From Sphingopyxis sp. 2PD (lineage in GTDB: Bacteria > Pseudomonadota > Alphaproteobacteria > Sphingomonadales > Sphingomonadaceae), in NCBI RefSeq assembly GCF_005503695.1, contig NZ_SCMU01000009.1, positions 1-64,000 on the forward strand: DNA of 64,000 nucleotides. The letters run 5' to 3'. Positions 35,873 through 45,302 of this stretch are shown piece by piece (the stretch's first letter is position 1; every line of letters begins with the position of its first letter). The position numbers and the translations under genes are program-made. The notes under the pieces are model-generated. The model searched no databases. It saw only the letters and a list, made by a program, of their open reading frames with translations, and was not told the DNA's origin.

Positions 35873-35910
35873 AAAAAGGGCGCGGGAGTTGCCTCCCGCG
35901 CCCTGTTTTC
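35873..35910. terminator. Bidirectional rho-independent terminator (sufE / TonB receptor)
   Basis: AAAAA, then stem GGGCGCGGGAG, loop TTGC, then CTCCCGCGCCC and TGTTTTCTT. A/T tracts on both sides make it functional for both convergent genes. Confidence 0.9.
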
Positions 35911-35928
35911 TTGGCCGGTCGGTACGGC

Positions 35929-38580
35929 TTAGAAGCCGACCGTCAGCGTTGCGCTGATCGTGCGCGGCGCGCCGATTTGGGCGTTAGGTACCGAAGCCGG
36001 GTTGCCCGTGAATGCGTTCGGGCCCAGCACGCCACCCTGGTTCAGACCGGGGGTGTAGTTGCCAACGTACAGCGAGTCGAACAGGTTGTAGACGTTCAGC
36101 TGGAGGAAGGTCTTGTCGTTGAGACCCGCCCATTCCAGGCTGAGGCGCGCGTCCAAGTTGACGAGCCAGTAAGCGTTGGTCTTGTTCGGATACACTTCGA
36201 CCGGAGCGGCCAGCGTGCCGCCATATACCGGCAGATTGGTATCGTAGATGAACCGGCCACCGGTGCGCTTGCCGGTGATACCCAGTTCGACGGGACCCAG
36301 CGTTCCGCGGACGGTACCGCCGAAGCTGTACTTGGGAGCGCCCGATTCGCGCTTGCCTGCGGTTGCCACGAAGATCGGCTGGCCGACGGCGGTACAACCG
36401 GCAATGTTGCCCGTGACCTGTGCCGCGGTGCATTCACCCGACTGGACGTTGTCCTTGATTTCAGACTTCATCCACGAACCGAACACATACAGCGCCAGTT
36501 CGGGGATCGGCTGATATGCGACGCTACCGTCGATGCCATATTTGTCGACGCGCCCAAGGTTGCGGTACAGGTTGCGATCGGTTTCCGGGTCGAACGCCGA
36601 TGCCAGACGATCGTTGTACTTGGTGAACCAGCCCGAAATCTGCGCCTGCACCTTGCTGGTGCGATAGCGGAAACCGAGGTCGAAGTTGTCGCTCGTTTCG
36701 GGCGAGGGGCGTGCCGACGGGGTGTTCGGGGCAAAGAAGAACGCGTTGTACAGCGCGTCGGTACCCGGAACCTGCAGACCCTTCGAATAGTTGGCGAACA
36801 CCGACATCTGGCTGTTCGGCTTGAACATCAGGCCGACGTTGGGAAGGATGTCGTCATACTTCAGCACGCGCTGCTGCGGCCCCTGGATCGTCGGGTTCAG
36901 CGTCGCATAGGTCGCGTTGCGCGGATCGGTCGCGCTGCCGAAACATTCCAGGAAGCCCGTGTCGCTCGATGTGAAGCAATTGTTGTTCAGGTCGCGCTTG
37001 AAGAACGGGGCGCGAATGCCGACCGTGGTGATGATGCGGCCGTCGGCCCACTCGCCACGATATTCACCCGAAACCTGGGTCAGGATCGCATAGGACAGGC
37101 GATCGCGCTTCTGCAGGATGACGCCGGTAGCGTCGGTCTGCGGATTGTCGGTGACGGGGAAGACGCTGAAGGGTTCGCCGTTGAACTGCAACAGGCCGAC
37201 TTCGCCGGTCTGGCGGTGACGCGCGCGATCATAGGTGAAACCGACGCGGACGGTGTGGAAATCATTGATGTCCCAGCGCAGGTTGGCGATCACGCCATAA
37301 CGGTGCGTCTGCGTCTGGCTCGGAGCCAGCATCGATACGCGATCGAGAATGTCGCCGTCGCCGTTGAGGTCCCGACCGAAATAGGGCTGGCCACCCAAGT
37401 AACCCGTCGAGCAGTTAATCTGCGCCGTAATCGCGCCACCCACCGTGCCGCAGGTACCGGTACCGCCGGCCGGATTGATGTCGCGGAAGCCTTCGTTGGC
37501 GGTCACGGTGCCGCCGCCATTGGCCTTCACATACTGATAGCTGGGGTCAACGGTCAGGACGAGGCCTTCGGTCAGCGTGAACTTCGAAGCGCCGCGAATG
37601 TTGCCCGTGTTCGACGGGTTGTAGCGACGGTCAAACTCGGTCCCACAGCTCGACTGCGTGTCGGCGACGCCCGGGCGAATCGTGGCGGTGGTGGTGCAGG
37701 GCGCGGCGATGTCATATTCGCGCTCGTCCTTGTCGATCGGGAAGCGGTTGCCCGAACCCGAACCGACGACGCGGTTCGCGTCGAGGCGCAGCGGCACCGA
37801 GCCGAAGAAGTTGTTGCGGTTGACGTTGTAATGGCCAGCGACCGAGATGAAATCGCCGTTGTCGCCGAGCGGCTGCCAGATGCGACCATTGAACTGCTTT
37901 TTGCGCAGGCGGCCATAGTTGTTGAACGGGTTGTTGTTCGACGCGGTCGAGGCCGACAGGAATGCGCGCGTACCCCAAGGCGTGAATTCGCCGGTGTTGA
38001 TCAGGCCGAAGATGCGCATGAATTCATATTCGCCGGCCGAACCCGAAACCTTCACGCCAAATTCTTCGGTCGGGGTCAGGGTGCGATAGTTGACGGTCGA
38101 ACCCGTCGCGGCGGCGGTCGGGCTGTCGACGTCGGTCGAACCGAGGTTGACGTTGACCTGCTCAATCAGTTCGGGGTCGAGCTGTTGGTTCGAATAAATG
38201 GCGTAGTTGCCCGAATCGTTCAGCGGCACACCGTCAAAGGTCAGGCTGATGCGGTCGGCGGAAAAGCCGCGGATCGTCAGCTGGCCGCCGGCCGAGCCAT
38301 AGGCGTCGTTGTTGGTGAAGTTGACGCCAGGCAGCAGGTTGATGGTGTCGAGAATCGTCTGCCCCGGGTTCTGGCGTTCGATGACTTCCTGACCCAGAAC
38401 GGCCTTCGCCTTCGAGGTGTCAGGTGACGAAATGCCAACAACATCGGTTGCCGAAACGCCCGTAACGACGATTTCCTCGTCGAAGTCGACCGAACCGGTC
38501 GACTGGGCAAAGGCCGGCGTGGAAAGCAGCGCGACCGGGATCAGCGCGCAGCTGGCGGCAAGCGTGTGACGGAATTTCAT
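35929..38580 (-). CDS. TonB-dependent outer-membrane receptor
   Basis: An 883-residue TonB-dependent receptor. Signal peptide residues 1-25 (ending AFAQ), TonB-box-like EIVVTG at about 36-41, plug domain with NLLPGVNFTNNDAYGSAGGQLTIRGF, and a long beta barrel ending VGF. No transporter or regulator is beside it, so its ligand is unknown; sphingomonads have many such receptors for saccharides, cobalamin and siderophores. The start at MKFRHTLA was chosen because it begins the signal peptide. Two tandem ATTGTGACAG repeats lie about 100 bases upstream. Confidence 0.93.
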   Translation of the reverse strand: MKFRHTLAASCALIPVALLSTPAFAQSTGSVDFDEEIVVTGVSATDVVGISSPDTSKAKAVLGQEVIERQNPGQTILDTINLLPGVNFTNNDAYGSAGGQLTIRGFSADRISLTFDGVPLNDSGNYAIYSNQQLDPELIEQVNVNLGSTDVDSPTAAATGSTVNYRTLTPTEEFGVKVSGSAGEYEFMRIFGLINTGEFTPWGTRAFLSASTASNNNPFNNYGRLRKKQFNGRIWQPLGDNGDFISVAGHYNVNRNNFFGSVPLRLDANRVVGSGSGNRFPIDKDEREYDIAAPCTTTATIRPGVADTQSSCGTEFDRRYNPSNTGNIRGASKFTLTEGLVLTVDPSYQYVKANGGGTVTANEGFRDINPAGGTGTCGTVGGAITAQINCSTGYLGGQPYFGRDLNGDGDILDRVSMLAPSQTQTHRYGVIANLRWDINDFHTVRVGFTYDRARHRQTGEVGLLQFNGEPFSVFPVTDNPQTDATGVILQKRDRLSYAILTQVSGEYRGEWADGRIITTVGIRAPFFKRDLNNNCFTSSDTGFLECFGSATDPRNATYATLNPTIQGPQQRVLKYDDILPNVGLMFKPNSQMSVFANYSKGLQVPGTDALYNAFFFAPNTPSARPSPETSDNFDLGFRYRTSKVQAQISGWFTKYNDRLASAFDPETDRNLYRNLGRVDKYGIDGSVAYQPIPELALYVFGSWMKSEIKDNVQSGECTAAQVTGNIAGCTAVGQPIFVATAGKRESGAPKYSFGGTVRGTLGPVELGITGKRTGGRFIYDTNLPVYGGTLAAPVEVYPNKTNAYWLVNLDARLSLEWAGLNDKTFLQLNVYNLFDSLYVGNYTPGLNQGGVLGPNAFTGNPASVPNAQIGAPRTISATLTVGF

Positions 38581-38675
38581 GTCAGGATGTCCCCTTGGTG
38601 TGGTGTCGTTCGGCAGGCGCGCGAAATGGGGCGCGCAAGTCCTGCGAGCGCCCCTGAAGCCCGCATGTGGCACGA

Positions 38676-38697
38676 TTGTGACAGCAATTGTGACAGT
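38676..38697. promoter_or_regulatory. Tandem ATTGTGACAG repeats upstream of the TonB receptor
   Basis: ATTGTGACAG occurs twice, starting at 38676 and 38688, 12 bases apart, about one helical turn. They lie 96-117 bases before the start of the TonB receptor (minus strand). The 302-base gap between this receptor and clpX (38581-38882) holds nothing else that I can assign, apart from a short TGTTGC/GCAACA hairpin near 38802-38820. Confidence 0.35.
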
Positions 38698-38882
38698 GCA
38701 AGCGGCGCGCGGCGAAAGCCGCGGCGAAAGATCGAAAAACCGCGAATTTCCGTTGCGATCCGCGATTTATCCACAGGCGCTAATGCGTTTTTCTCGGCAA
38801 CTGTTGCTGCAATGCAACAATTTTTCGCGCGCGGGGCCGCCGAGTCGCCTGATTTCAGGGCAAACGACGGACCCGCCGCGAC

Positions 38883-40154
38883 TCAGGCGGCGTCGCCCGC
38901 CGCTTCCTTGGCCTTGTCGGCATAGACGCGCACCGGATCCTTGCGACCCTCGACGACATCCTTGTCGACGACGATCTCGACCACATCGGTCAGGTCGGGC
39001 AGGTCGAACATCGTGTCGAGCAGGATCGCCTCGACGATCGAGCGGAGGCCGCGCGCGCCGGTCTTGCGTTCGATCGCTTTCTTGGCGACCGCAATCAGCG
39101 CATCGTCGGTAAAGGTCAGCACGACCTCTTCCAGATCGAACAGCTTGCGATACTGTTTCACCAGCGCGTTCTTGGGCTCGCCCAGAATCTTGACCAGCGC
39201 GTCAATGTCGAGATCCTCGAGCGTCGCGATCACCGGCAGGCGCCCGACGAATTCGGGGATCAGACCGAACTTCAGCAGATCCTCGGGCTCGATATTCTTC
39301 AGCACTTCGCCCATGCGGCGCTCGTCCGGACCCGCGACATGCGCGCCGAAGCCGATCGACTTGCCCTGCAGGCGGTCGCCGATAATCTTTTCCAGCCCGC
39401 TGAACGCCCCGCCGGCGATGAACAGGATGTTCGTCGTGTCGACCTGCAGGAATTCCTGCTGCGGATGCTTGCGCCCGCCCTGCGGCGGCACCGACGCGGT
39501 CGTGCCTTCCATCAGCTTGAGCAGCGCCTGCTGCACGCCTTCGCCCGACACGTCGCGGGTGATCGACGGATTTTCGGCCTTGCGGCTGATCTTGTCGATT
39601 TCGTCGATATAAACGATGCCGCGCTGCGCCTTTTCGACATTATAGTCGCTGGCCTGCAGCAGCTTGAGGATGATGTTCTCGACATCTTCGCCGACATAGC
39701 CGGCTTCGGTGAGCGTCGTCGCGTCGGCCATGGTGAAGGGAACATCGAGGAAGCGCGCGAGCGTCTGCGCCAGCAAGGTCTTGCCGCTGCCGGTCGGGCC
39801 GACGAGCAGGATGTTCGACTTGGCGAGTTCGACCTCGTCGCCGCGGCCCGAGTTGGCGAGGCGCTTGTAATGATTGTGGACCGCGACCGACAGCACGCGC
39901 TTGGCCTTGTTCTGGCCGATCACATAGGCGTCGAGATGCTGGCAGATTTCCAGCGGCGTCGGCACCGCGCCGTCCTTGCGCGCGGCAACCCCGCCCTTGA
40001 TCTCTTCGCGGATGATGTCGTTGCACAGTTCGACGCATTCGTCGCAGATGAACACGGTGGGACCGGCAATCAGCTTGCGGACTTCATGCTGCGACTTGCC
40101 GCAGAAGGAGCAGTAGAGAGTGCTCTTGCTGTCCGAGCCGCTCAATTTCGTCAT
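38883..40154 (-). CDS. clpX: ATP-dependent Clp protease ATPase subunit ClpX
   Basis: A 423-residue ClpX. The N-terminal C4 zinc finger (CSFCGKSQ...[10 protein letters not shown]) is followed by Walker [13 protein letters not shown], the [13 protein letters not shown] segment, [13 protein letters not shown] sensor region, and a C-terminal small domain. It unfolds substrates and feeds them to ClpP, the next gene upstream. It is separated from clpP by 260 bases containing a palindrome. Length is normal. Confidence 0.99.
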   Translation of the reverse strand: MTKLSGSDSKSTLYCSFCGKSQHEVRKLIAGPTVFICDECVELCNDIIREEIKGGVAARKDGAVPTPLEICQHLDAYVIGQNKAKRVLSVAVHNHYKRLANSGRGDEVELAKSNILLVGPTGSGKTLLAQTLARFLDVPFTMADATTLTEAGYVGEDVENIILKLLQASDYNVEKAQRGIVYIDEIDKISRKAENPSITRDVSGEGVQQALLKLMEGTTASVPPQGGRKHPQQEFLQVDTTNILFIAGGAFSGLEKIIGDRLQGKSIGFGAHVAGPDERRMGEVLKNIEPEDLLKFGLIPEFVGRLPVIATLEDLDIDALVKILGEPKNALVKQYRKLFDLEEVVLTFTDDALIAVAKKAIERKTGARGLRSIVEAILLDTMFDLPDLTDVVEIVVDKDVVEGRKDPVRVYADKAKEAAGDAA

Positions 40155-40209
40155 AATTCTTCCTCTGGCAGGCGCCGAAATGGCGGTGCCGTCCTTATCC
40201 TAGTCCGCG

Positions 40210-40241
40210 GTCACCCAATTACAATATGGCAATTGGGTGAC
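40210..40241. promoter_or_regulatory. Perfect inverted repeat upstream of clpX
   Basis: GTCACCCAATT (40210-40220) and AATTGGGTGAC (40231-40241) are perfect 11-base inverted copies with a 10-base spacer (ACAATATGGC). It lies 56 bases before the clpX start, in the clpP-clpX gap. The symmetry is typical of a dimeric regulator's operator, or of a leader hairpin. No other copy was seen in the window. Confidence 0.55.
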
Positions 40242-40414
40242 ATTGCGGCCCTGTCCCGCCTAGCGCCAAGGCGCAAAACGGGCGTCAACAAATGCGGTTA
40301 AGCCCTTGTCTTTGGCTACCACGCGGTACCGGCCCGCGCCTTCCCGGCTTTCCCCCGTGATCGTCAGCCGGGGTGCCCGGATGGCGAGCGGGGCATGTCC
40401 GCACCCGCGCCGAA

Positions 40415-41065
40415 TCAGGGCGTCGGGCCTTCGCTCAGATCCTTTGCCGCGTCGCCTTCCAGCGCGCCGGGGCGGCGGTCATAGACATGATCGACCAGCC
40501 CGAATGCTTTTGCCTCTTCGGCTTCGAGGAAGGTGTCGCGGTCCATCGCCTTTTCGATCTCTTTCAGCGGCCGGCCGGTATATTTCACATACAAATCGTT
40601 CATCCGCTTGCGGATGCGCAGGATTTCCTTGGCCTGGATTTCAATGTCCGATGCCATGCCGCGCGCGCCGCCCGACGGCTGGTGGACCATCACCCGCGCG
40701 TTGGTCAGCGCGACGCGCATGCCGGGTTCGCCCGCGGCGAGCAGGAAGCTGCCCATCGATGCCGCCTGACCGATGCACACCGTGCCGACGCGCGGGCGGA
40801 TGTACTGCATCGTGTCGTGGATCGCCATGCCCGCCGTGACGACGCCGCCCGGCGAGTTGATGTACATGTAGATGTCCTTCTTCGGATTTTCCGATTCGAG
40901 GAACAGCAGCTGCGCGGTGATCAGCGACGCCATATTATCCTCGACCTCGCCGGTGACGAAGATGATCCGTTCGCGCAGCAGGCGGGAAAAAATGTCAAAG
41001 CTGCGTTCGCCACGGCTCGTCTGTTCGACGACGACGGGGACAAGAGCGGCGAGCGGGTCGATCAT
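40415..41065 (-). CDS. clpP: ATP-dependent Clp protease proteolytic subunit ClpP
   Basis: A 216-residue ClpP. The catalytic Ser is in [11 protein letters not shown], the His in [10 protein letters not shown], with [13 protein letters not shown]-type (here [20 protein letters not shown]) and [20 protein letters not shown] (Asp region) conserved. It forms the tetradecameric protease core with ClpX (next gene). It is transcribed before clpX. A gap of 437 bases upstream holds a repeat (41224-41380) and a terminator belonging to fdxA. Confidence 0.99.
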   Translation of the reverse strand: MIDPLAALVPVVVEQTSRGERSFDIFSRLLRERIIFVTGEVEDNMASLITAQLLFLESENPKKDIYMYINSPGGVVTAGMAIHDTMQYIRPRVGTVCIGQAASMGSFLLAAGEPGMRVALTNARVMVHQPSGGARGMASDIEIQAKEILRIRKRMNDLYVKYTGRPLKEIEKAMDRDTFLEAEEAKAFGLVDHVYDRRPGALEGDAAKDLSEGPTP

Positions 41066-41223
41066 GCGATTTTAGTCCTTGATTATCGGGCTGCCCGGCC
41101 GAGGACCGGCAGGCTATCCCTCCGGCGCCCTACATCGGCGGCAAGGCCGAGGGTTTCAAGAGGGCAAATCATGGCGGCGGTGATCGGCCATGGCGGCTTT
41201 GGGGTGGGGAGCGGTCACAAGCT

Positions 41224-41380
41224 CCTCTCCCCTTGTGGGAGAGGATAGCGCAGCTTGCTCCGTCAGGAGCTAGCGAAGCTTGGTGAGGGGGCGGACGCCA
41301 GCACGCGCAAACCCCCTCTCAACTGCGGCTAGGCAGCAAAGCTGCCAAGCCTTCGTATCTCTCCCACAAGGGGAGAGAAG
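41224..41380. repeat. Long inverted repeat, CCTCTCCCCTTGTGGGAGAGG type
   Basis: Outer arms CTCTCCCCTTGTGGGAGAGG and CTCTCCCACAAGGGGAGAG are inverted, with inner AGCTTGCTCC, GCTAGCGAAGCTTGG and GGCAGCAAAGCTGCC units. Its architecture matches the longer repeats at 3575-3751 and 46912-47089. The gap from the clpP start to the fdxA stop (41066-41502) holds this repeat, the fdxA terminator, and presumably the clpP promoter, which I could not locate; I see no gene there. Confidence 0.8.
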
Positions 41381-41454
41381 AAATGACGTACGTCCGCAAT
41401 CGGTCGAAAGCCGCCGTAGCGCGACATGCCGTGCTCGCGCCTGTAGCACCGACG

Positions 41455-41480
41455 AAAAAGGGGCGGGAAAGTCCCGCCCC
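41455..41480 (-). terminator. Rho-independent terminator of fdxA
   Basis: On the minus strand a GGGGCGGGAC/TTTCCCGCCCC stem (plus strand AAAAAGGGGCGGGAAAGTCCCGCCCC) is followed by five T residues. It lies 23 bases after the fdxA stop. Confidence 0.88.
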
Positions 41481-41502
41481 GATCGAATCGAAGATTTGGC
41501 GA

Positions 41503-41841
41503 TTAGTCGCCGCTGCCCGGTTCGGGCGAGAAATGCGTTTCGAACTTGCCCTCGACGCCCTTGAACTCGTCGGCGTCGGCGGGGGTTTCCTTCTTCACCG
41601 TGATGTTCGGCCATTCGGCGCTGAACTTGGTGTTGACCTCCAGCCATTTCTCGAGGCCGCTTTCGGTGTCGGGCAGGATCGCTTCGGCGGGGCATTCGGG
41701 TTCGCAGACGCCGCAATCGATGCATTCATTGGGGTTGATGACGAGCATATTCTCGCCCTCATAGAAACAATCGACGGGGCACACCTCGACACAGTCCATA
41801 TATTTGCACCGGATACAGGCATCGGTGACGACATAGGTCAT
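41503..41841 (-). CDS. fdxA: 7Fe ferredoxin FdxA
   Basis: A 112-residue seven-iron ferredoxin. The N-terminus [29 protein letters not shown] and the following [18 protein letters not shown] provide Cys residues for one [3Fe-4S] and one [4Fe-4S] cluster. The C-terminal extension (about residues 65-112) is the form found in alphaproteobacterial FdxA. It is a low-potential electron carrier whose partner is not defined here. It is a single gene with its own terminator, downstream of the S4-SUV3 pair on the same strand. Confidence 0.96.
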   Translation of the reverse strand: MTYVVTDACIRCKYMDCVEVCPVDCFYEGENMLVINPNECIDCGVCEPECPAEAILPDTESGLEKWLEVNTKFSAEWPNITVKKETPADADEFKGVEGKFETHFSPEPGSGD

Positions 41842-41954
41842 GGTTTCAGGCTCCCTCAGATGACGGCAGACGGGCCGTCAGGCTCTCTCTTGGCTCGCCT
41901 CTATGCCGTGCGGCGGCGGTGCGTCAACGCCTAGCGCACAGTTGCGAATCACTC

Positions 41955-42302
41955 TCACTCGATAGGGTCGGGCGCCGGATTTGGATGCACAGCTTTTCCA
42001 TCGCCGCTGATAGCTGGGCTGGCGGCTGGCGGTCCCGCGTCGAGATTGCGATAACAGGCCCGCGCCTCGGCGGCGGGGCCGCGGCGGACGGGCAGGGCGA
42101 GCAGGCGCACCACCTCGATCCGCTCGCCGACCGGCAGCACCAGCGTCTGTCCGACATGCACCGCGCAGGACGGGCGGGTGACCCGCCGACCGTCCAGCCG
42201 GATATGTCCTGCCGCGACGATCGCCTGCGCCAGGCTGCGCGAACGGGCGAAACGCAGGAACCACAGCAGCTTGTCCAGCCGGATACTGCCCGCCGCGCTC
42301 AT
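41955..42302 (-). CDS. S4-domain RNA-binding protein (HslR-like)
   Basis: A 115-residue S4-domain protein. The N-terminal RLDKLLWFLRFARSRSLAQAIVAAGHIRLDGRRV is the S4 RNA-binding module, as in heat-shock protein 15 (HslR), followed by a basic Arg-rich segment and a short Pro-rich tail. HslR binds free 50S subunits with trapped peptidyl-tRNA; here that role is inferred. Its start overlaps the helicase stop by 4 bases, so the two RNA-related proteins are coupled. Confidence 0.88.
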   Translation of the reverse strand: MSAAGSIRLDKLLWFLRFARSRSLAQAIVAAGHIRLDGRRVTRPSCAVHVGQTLVLPVGERIEVVRLLALPVRRGPAAEARACYRNLDAGPPAASPAISGDGKAVHPNPAPDPIE

Positions 42303-45091
42303 CCGTCCTTGCGGCTTTCGGCGAGCAAGGCGGCAAGGCCCGCGAACGGACTGTTCGGCGACGCGCCACGCCGCGCCGGGCGATCGGGACGCGGCGGGCG
42401 CGGTGGATCGGCGCGGGGCTTGTCGGTCCGCGGCTGTTCGGGCGCCCGGCGCTTGCCCTTGCCCTGCTGGACGGGCGGGCGCCGAACGTCGCTGTTCGCG
42501 GCCCCCTTGCGCGGCGCGTCGGCGCCCTTGCGCCGCTGTTTGCGGCGCGGCCGCTTGTCGGGCTTGCGCAGCCCCGACCAGCGCCAGCGTTGCAGCGCGG
42601 GTTCGCCGACGCTGCGAAAGCCGAAACTGCCGAGCAGCCCGCGCCGCGTTTCTTCGTCGAGCCCGAGCGAGGTGGCGAGCGCGGGGTCGATCACAAAGCC
42701 CGGGGGCGGCGCCGCGGCGACGCCTTCGGTTTCGTCGGCCGCGTCCTGATCGTCGTGGTGGTGGTCGTCGCTACCCGCGATCGGCGCGGTTGGCGGCGCC
42801 GATGCCTGCATCCGCGCAGCATGTGCCTGTCGCGCCAGCTTTTCGGCCATGTCGATCCGCAGCCAGCCGGTGGCGCAGCGGCGAAAGCCCGCGATCACCA
42901 GCCCGGCATGGGTGCCGGTCTTTTGCAGCACCGCGCCGTGCGGCGGCAGTGCGGGCACCGGCGATCCCTGCTGCGCCGCGATCAGCGCCGCGCGCCAGCG
43001 CACCGCCTCGGGCTTCAGCAGCGTGGGGTGAAAAATGTCGAGCGAACCGATCGTGAAGCCCAGCTTGCGAAGCTGCGGGCGTTCGTCGGCGGCAAGCGCG
43101 TTCAGCTGGTCCTCGACCGCGGCACGGCCGATCATGCCGCTGTTGTCGGTCAGCGCGGCGAGGAGCGCACGGACCCGCGGCGGGGTGAACAGATCGCCCG
43201 CCGCTTCGCCCATCGCGGCGAGCGGACCGGCGTGGCGCGCCAGTTGCGCGGCGATGAAGCGGTGGAGCCGTTCGGTGATGGCCTGCACCTGGACGGGTTC
43301 CAACCGCCGCAGCGACGGATCGACCAGCACCGACGGCTGCACCAGCGTCGGCCCCTTGGCCAGCGTCGCTACCGGATGGCCGTGCCAGGCAAGCCGCGGC
43401 GGCGCGCCGGGTTCGGCGATCAGCGACAGCGCGCTGTCATCGCCCTCGGCCAGCGCCGAGGCGCGGCGCGCCAGTTCGGCGCGCAGATGCTTTTCGGCGG
43501 CAGCGAGCAGCATCCGGTGATCGCTGGCCTTCGCCACCGGGTCGACCTTGAACTGAAAGCCCTTGAGCGTGCCGATCGCCTCGCCGTCGACCGCGACGGT
43601 GCCGTCGGGGCCGACCGCGACCGGCAGCGCGGCGTTGCGTTGCCCCGCGTCGCGCAGCAGCAGCGCCAGCCGCCGGTCGACGAAGCGCTGCGCCAACGCC
43701 GCGTGCAACGCGTCGGACAAGCGCGATTCGAGCGCCTGCGTTTGTTCGGTCCACCCCGCGGCGCCCGCGATCCAGTCGCCGCGCTGCGCGATGAAGCACA
43801 AGGTGCGGACCGCGGCGATGCGGCTTGCGAGCTGGTCGATGTCGCCCTCGACATCGTTGAGCTTGGCCAGCCGCCGCGCGAACCAGTCGGGATCGATCAT
43901 CCCGTCGCCGCTCGTGCGCCATTGCCATAGCTTGAACACCGTCCGGCTGTGGTGCTCGGCGCCCAATTGTTCAAAATCGGGCAGGCCGCAAATGTCCCAC
44001 AGGCGCTGAACCGCGTCGAAATCGCCGCCGCGCGCGCGCACCTCCATGTCGCCCGCCAGATGCTTGAGCACCGCAATGTCGACCGCTTCGGGGGCGGGGC
44101 GCAGCGCGGGCCCGGTCGGCGGCTGTGCGAGGTCGGCGAGCAGCTGGTCGAGCGAGCCGAAGCCGGGGGTCGGATTGCGCCAGAAGAGACTCGGTAGCGG
44201 CGGGAAATGATGCCCCTCGATCGCGGCGATTTCCTCGGGCGTGAAGCCGCCCTGCGGCTGGCCGACGGTGCCAAAGCTGCCGTCCTGCTGGTGGCGTCCG
44301 GCGCGGCCCGCGATCTGCGCCATTTCGGCGATCGTCAGGCGGCGGAGGCGCCGCCCGTCGAATTTCTGCAAACTGGCGAACGCGACATGCTGGACGTCGA
44401 GGTTCAGCCCCATGCCGATCGCGTCGGTCGCGACGAGATAATCGACCTCGCCCGCCTCGAACATCGCGACCTGGGCATTGCGCGTCTTGGGGCTGAGCGC
44501 GCCCATCACCACCGCGGCGCCGCCCGAAAAGCGGCGCAGCATCTCGGCGATCGCATAAACCTCCTCGGCCGAGAAAGCGACGATCGCCGATCGTTTGGGC
44601 AGCCGCGACAGCTTCGACGTCCCCGCATAGCTCAAGGTCGAAAAGCGCGGGCGAGTGATGATCTCGGCCTCGGGAACCAGGTTTTTCACGAGCCCGCGGA
44701 TGCTCGCCGACCCCAGGATCATCGTCTCCTCGCGGCCGCGCGCGCGCAGCAGGCGGTCGGTGAAGACATGGCCGCGTTCGGGATCGGCGCCGAGCTGCGC
44801 CTCGTCGATGCCGACGAAGGCGACATCGCGTTCGATCGGCAGCGCCTCCATCGTGCCGAGCAGATAGCGCGCATCGGGCGGAATGATCCGTTCTTCGCCG
44901 GTGACCAGCGCGACTTGGCGCTCGCCTTTGATCGCGACAACCCGGTCGTACACCTCGCGCGCCAGCAAGCGGAGCGGAAAGCCGATCATGCCGCTCGAAT
45001 GGGCGGTCAGGCGCTCGACCGCCAAATGGGTTTTGCCGGTGTTGGTGGGGCCAAGGACAGCCTTGACCGGCTGGGAAGAGGATGACGTCAT
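42299..45091 (-). CDS. SUV3-like DExx-box RNA helicase
   Basis: A 930-residue superfamily-2 helicase of the SUV3 type common in alphaproteobacteria. Motif I is LGPTNTGKTHLAVERL near residue 12; motif II appears as DEAQ in FVGIDEAQLGAD; motif VI is QIAGRAGRH. The central region carries SUV3-type domains, and the C-terminal about 200 residues are low-complexity Pro/Arg/Lys/Asp-rich. Mitochondrial SUV3 unwinds RNA for degradation; the bacterial role is unproven. Start at MTSSSSQPVKAVLGPT; 47 earlier in-frame codons are unsupported. It precedes the S4 protein by a 4-base overlap. Confidence 0.9.
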   Translation of the reverse strand: MTSSSSQPVKAVLGPTNTGKTHLAVERLTAHSSGMIGFPLRLLAREVYDRVVAIKGERQVALVTGEERIIPPDARYLLGTMEALPIERDVAFVGIDEAQLGADPERGHVFTDRLLRARGREETMILGSASIRGLVKNLVPEAEIITRPRFSTLSYAGTSKLSRLPKRSAIVAFSAEEVYAIAEMLRRFSGGAAVVMGALSPKTRNAQVAMFEAGEVDYLVATDAIGMGLNLDVQHVAFASLQKFDGRRLRRLTIAEMAQIAGRAGRHQQDGSFGTVGQPQGGFTPEEIAAIEGHHFPPLPSLFWRNPTPGFGSLDQLLADLAQPPTGPALRPAPEAVDIAVLKHLAGDMEVRARGGDFDAVQRLWDICGLPDFEQLGAEHHSRTVFKLWQWRTSGDGMIDPDWFARRLAKLNDVEGDIDQLASRIAAVRTLCFIAQRGDWIAGAAGWTEQTQALESRLSDALHAALAQRFVDRRLALLLRDAGQRNAALPVAVGPDGTVAVDGEAIGTLKGFQFKVDPVAKASDHRMLLAAAEKHLRAELARRASALAEGDDSALSLIAEPGAPPRLAWHGHPVATLAKGPTLVQPSVLVDPSLRRLEPVQVQAITERLHRFIAAQLARHAGPLAAMGEAAGDLFTPPRVRALLAALTDNSGMIGRAAVEDQLNALAADERPQLRKLGFTIGSLDIFHPTLLKPEAVRWRAALIAAQQGSPVPALPPHGAVLQKTGTHAGLVIAGFRRCATGWLRIDMAEKLARQAHAARMQASAPPTAPIAGSDDHHHDDQDAADETEGVAAAPPPGFVIDPALATSLGLDEETRRGLLGSFGFRSVGEPALQRWRWSGLRKPDKRPRRKQRRKGADAPRKGAANSDVRRPPVQQGKGKRRAPEQPRTDKPRADPPRPPRPDRPARRGASPNSPFAGLAALLAESRKDG

Positions 45092-45302
45092 TTTCTTGGG
45101 GACCAAGCTGGCATGGCGGCAGGCACGGCGCAACCGCCGATCGTCGAATGGTCGGCGGGCGACCGATTTTTCCGCGCCTGTTGCATAATATCCCACCCCC
45201 GCCACGACTGACCGCAACCCGCCGCTGCGCAACCGCCATTAAATTGACTTTAACGACCTTTCTTTACAGACAGGCGGCCGAATATCATTCGGCGGCCGGG
45301 TT

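Noticed and set aside
35911-38427. An 838-codon open frame on the plus strand
   Set aside because: It is antisense to the TonB receptor, whose signal peptide, TonB box and barrel are clear. High GC produces long antisense frames; the translation has no recognisable domain and is Arg/Val/Asp-biased.
42590-43930. A 446-codon plus-strand open frame
   Set aside because: It is antisense to the SUV3-like helicase; no motifs and composition typical of high-GC shadow frames.
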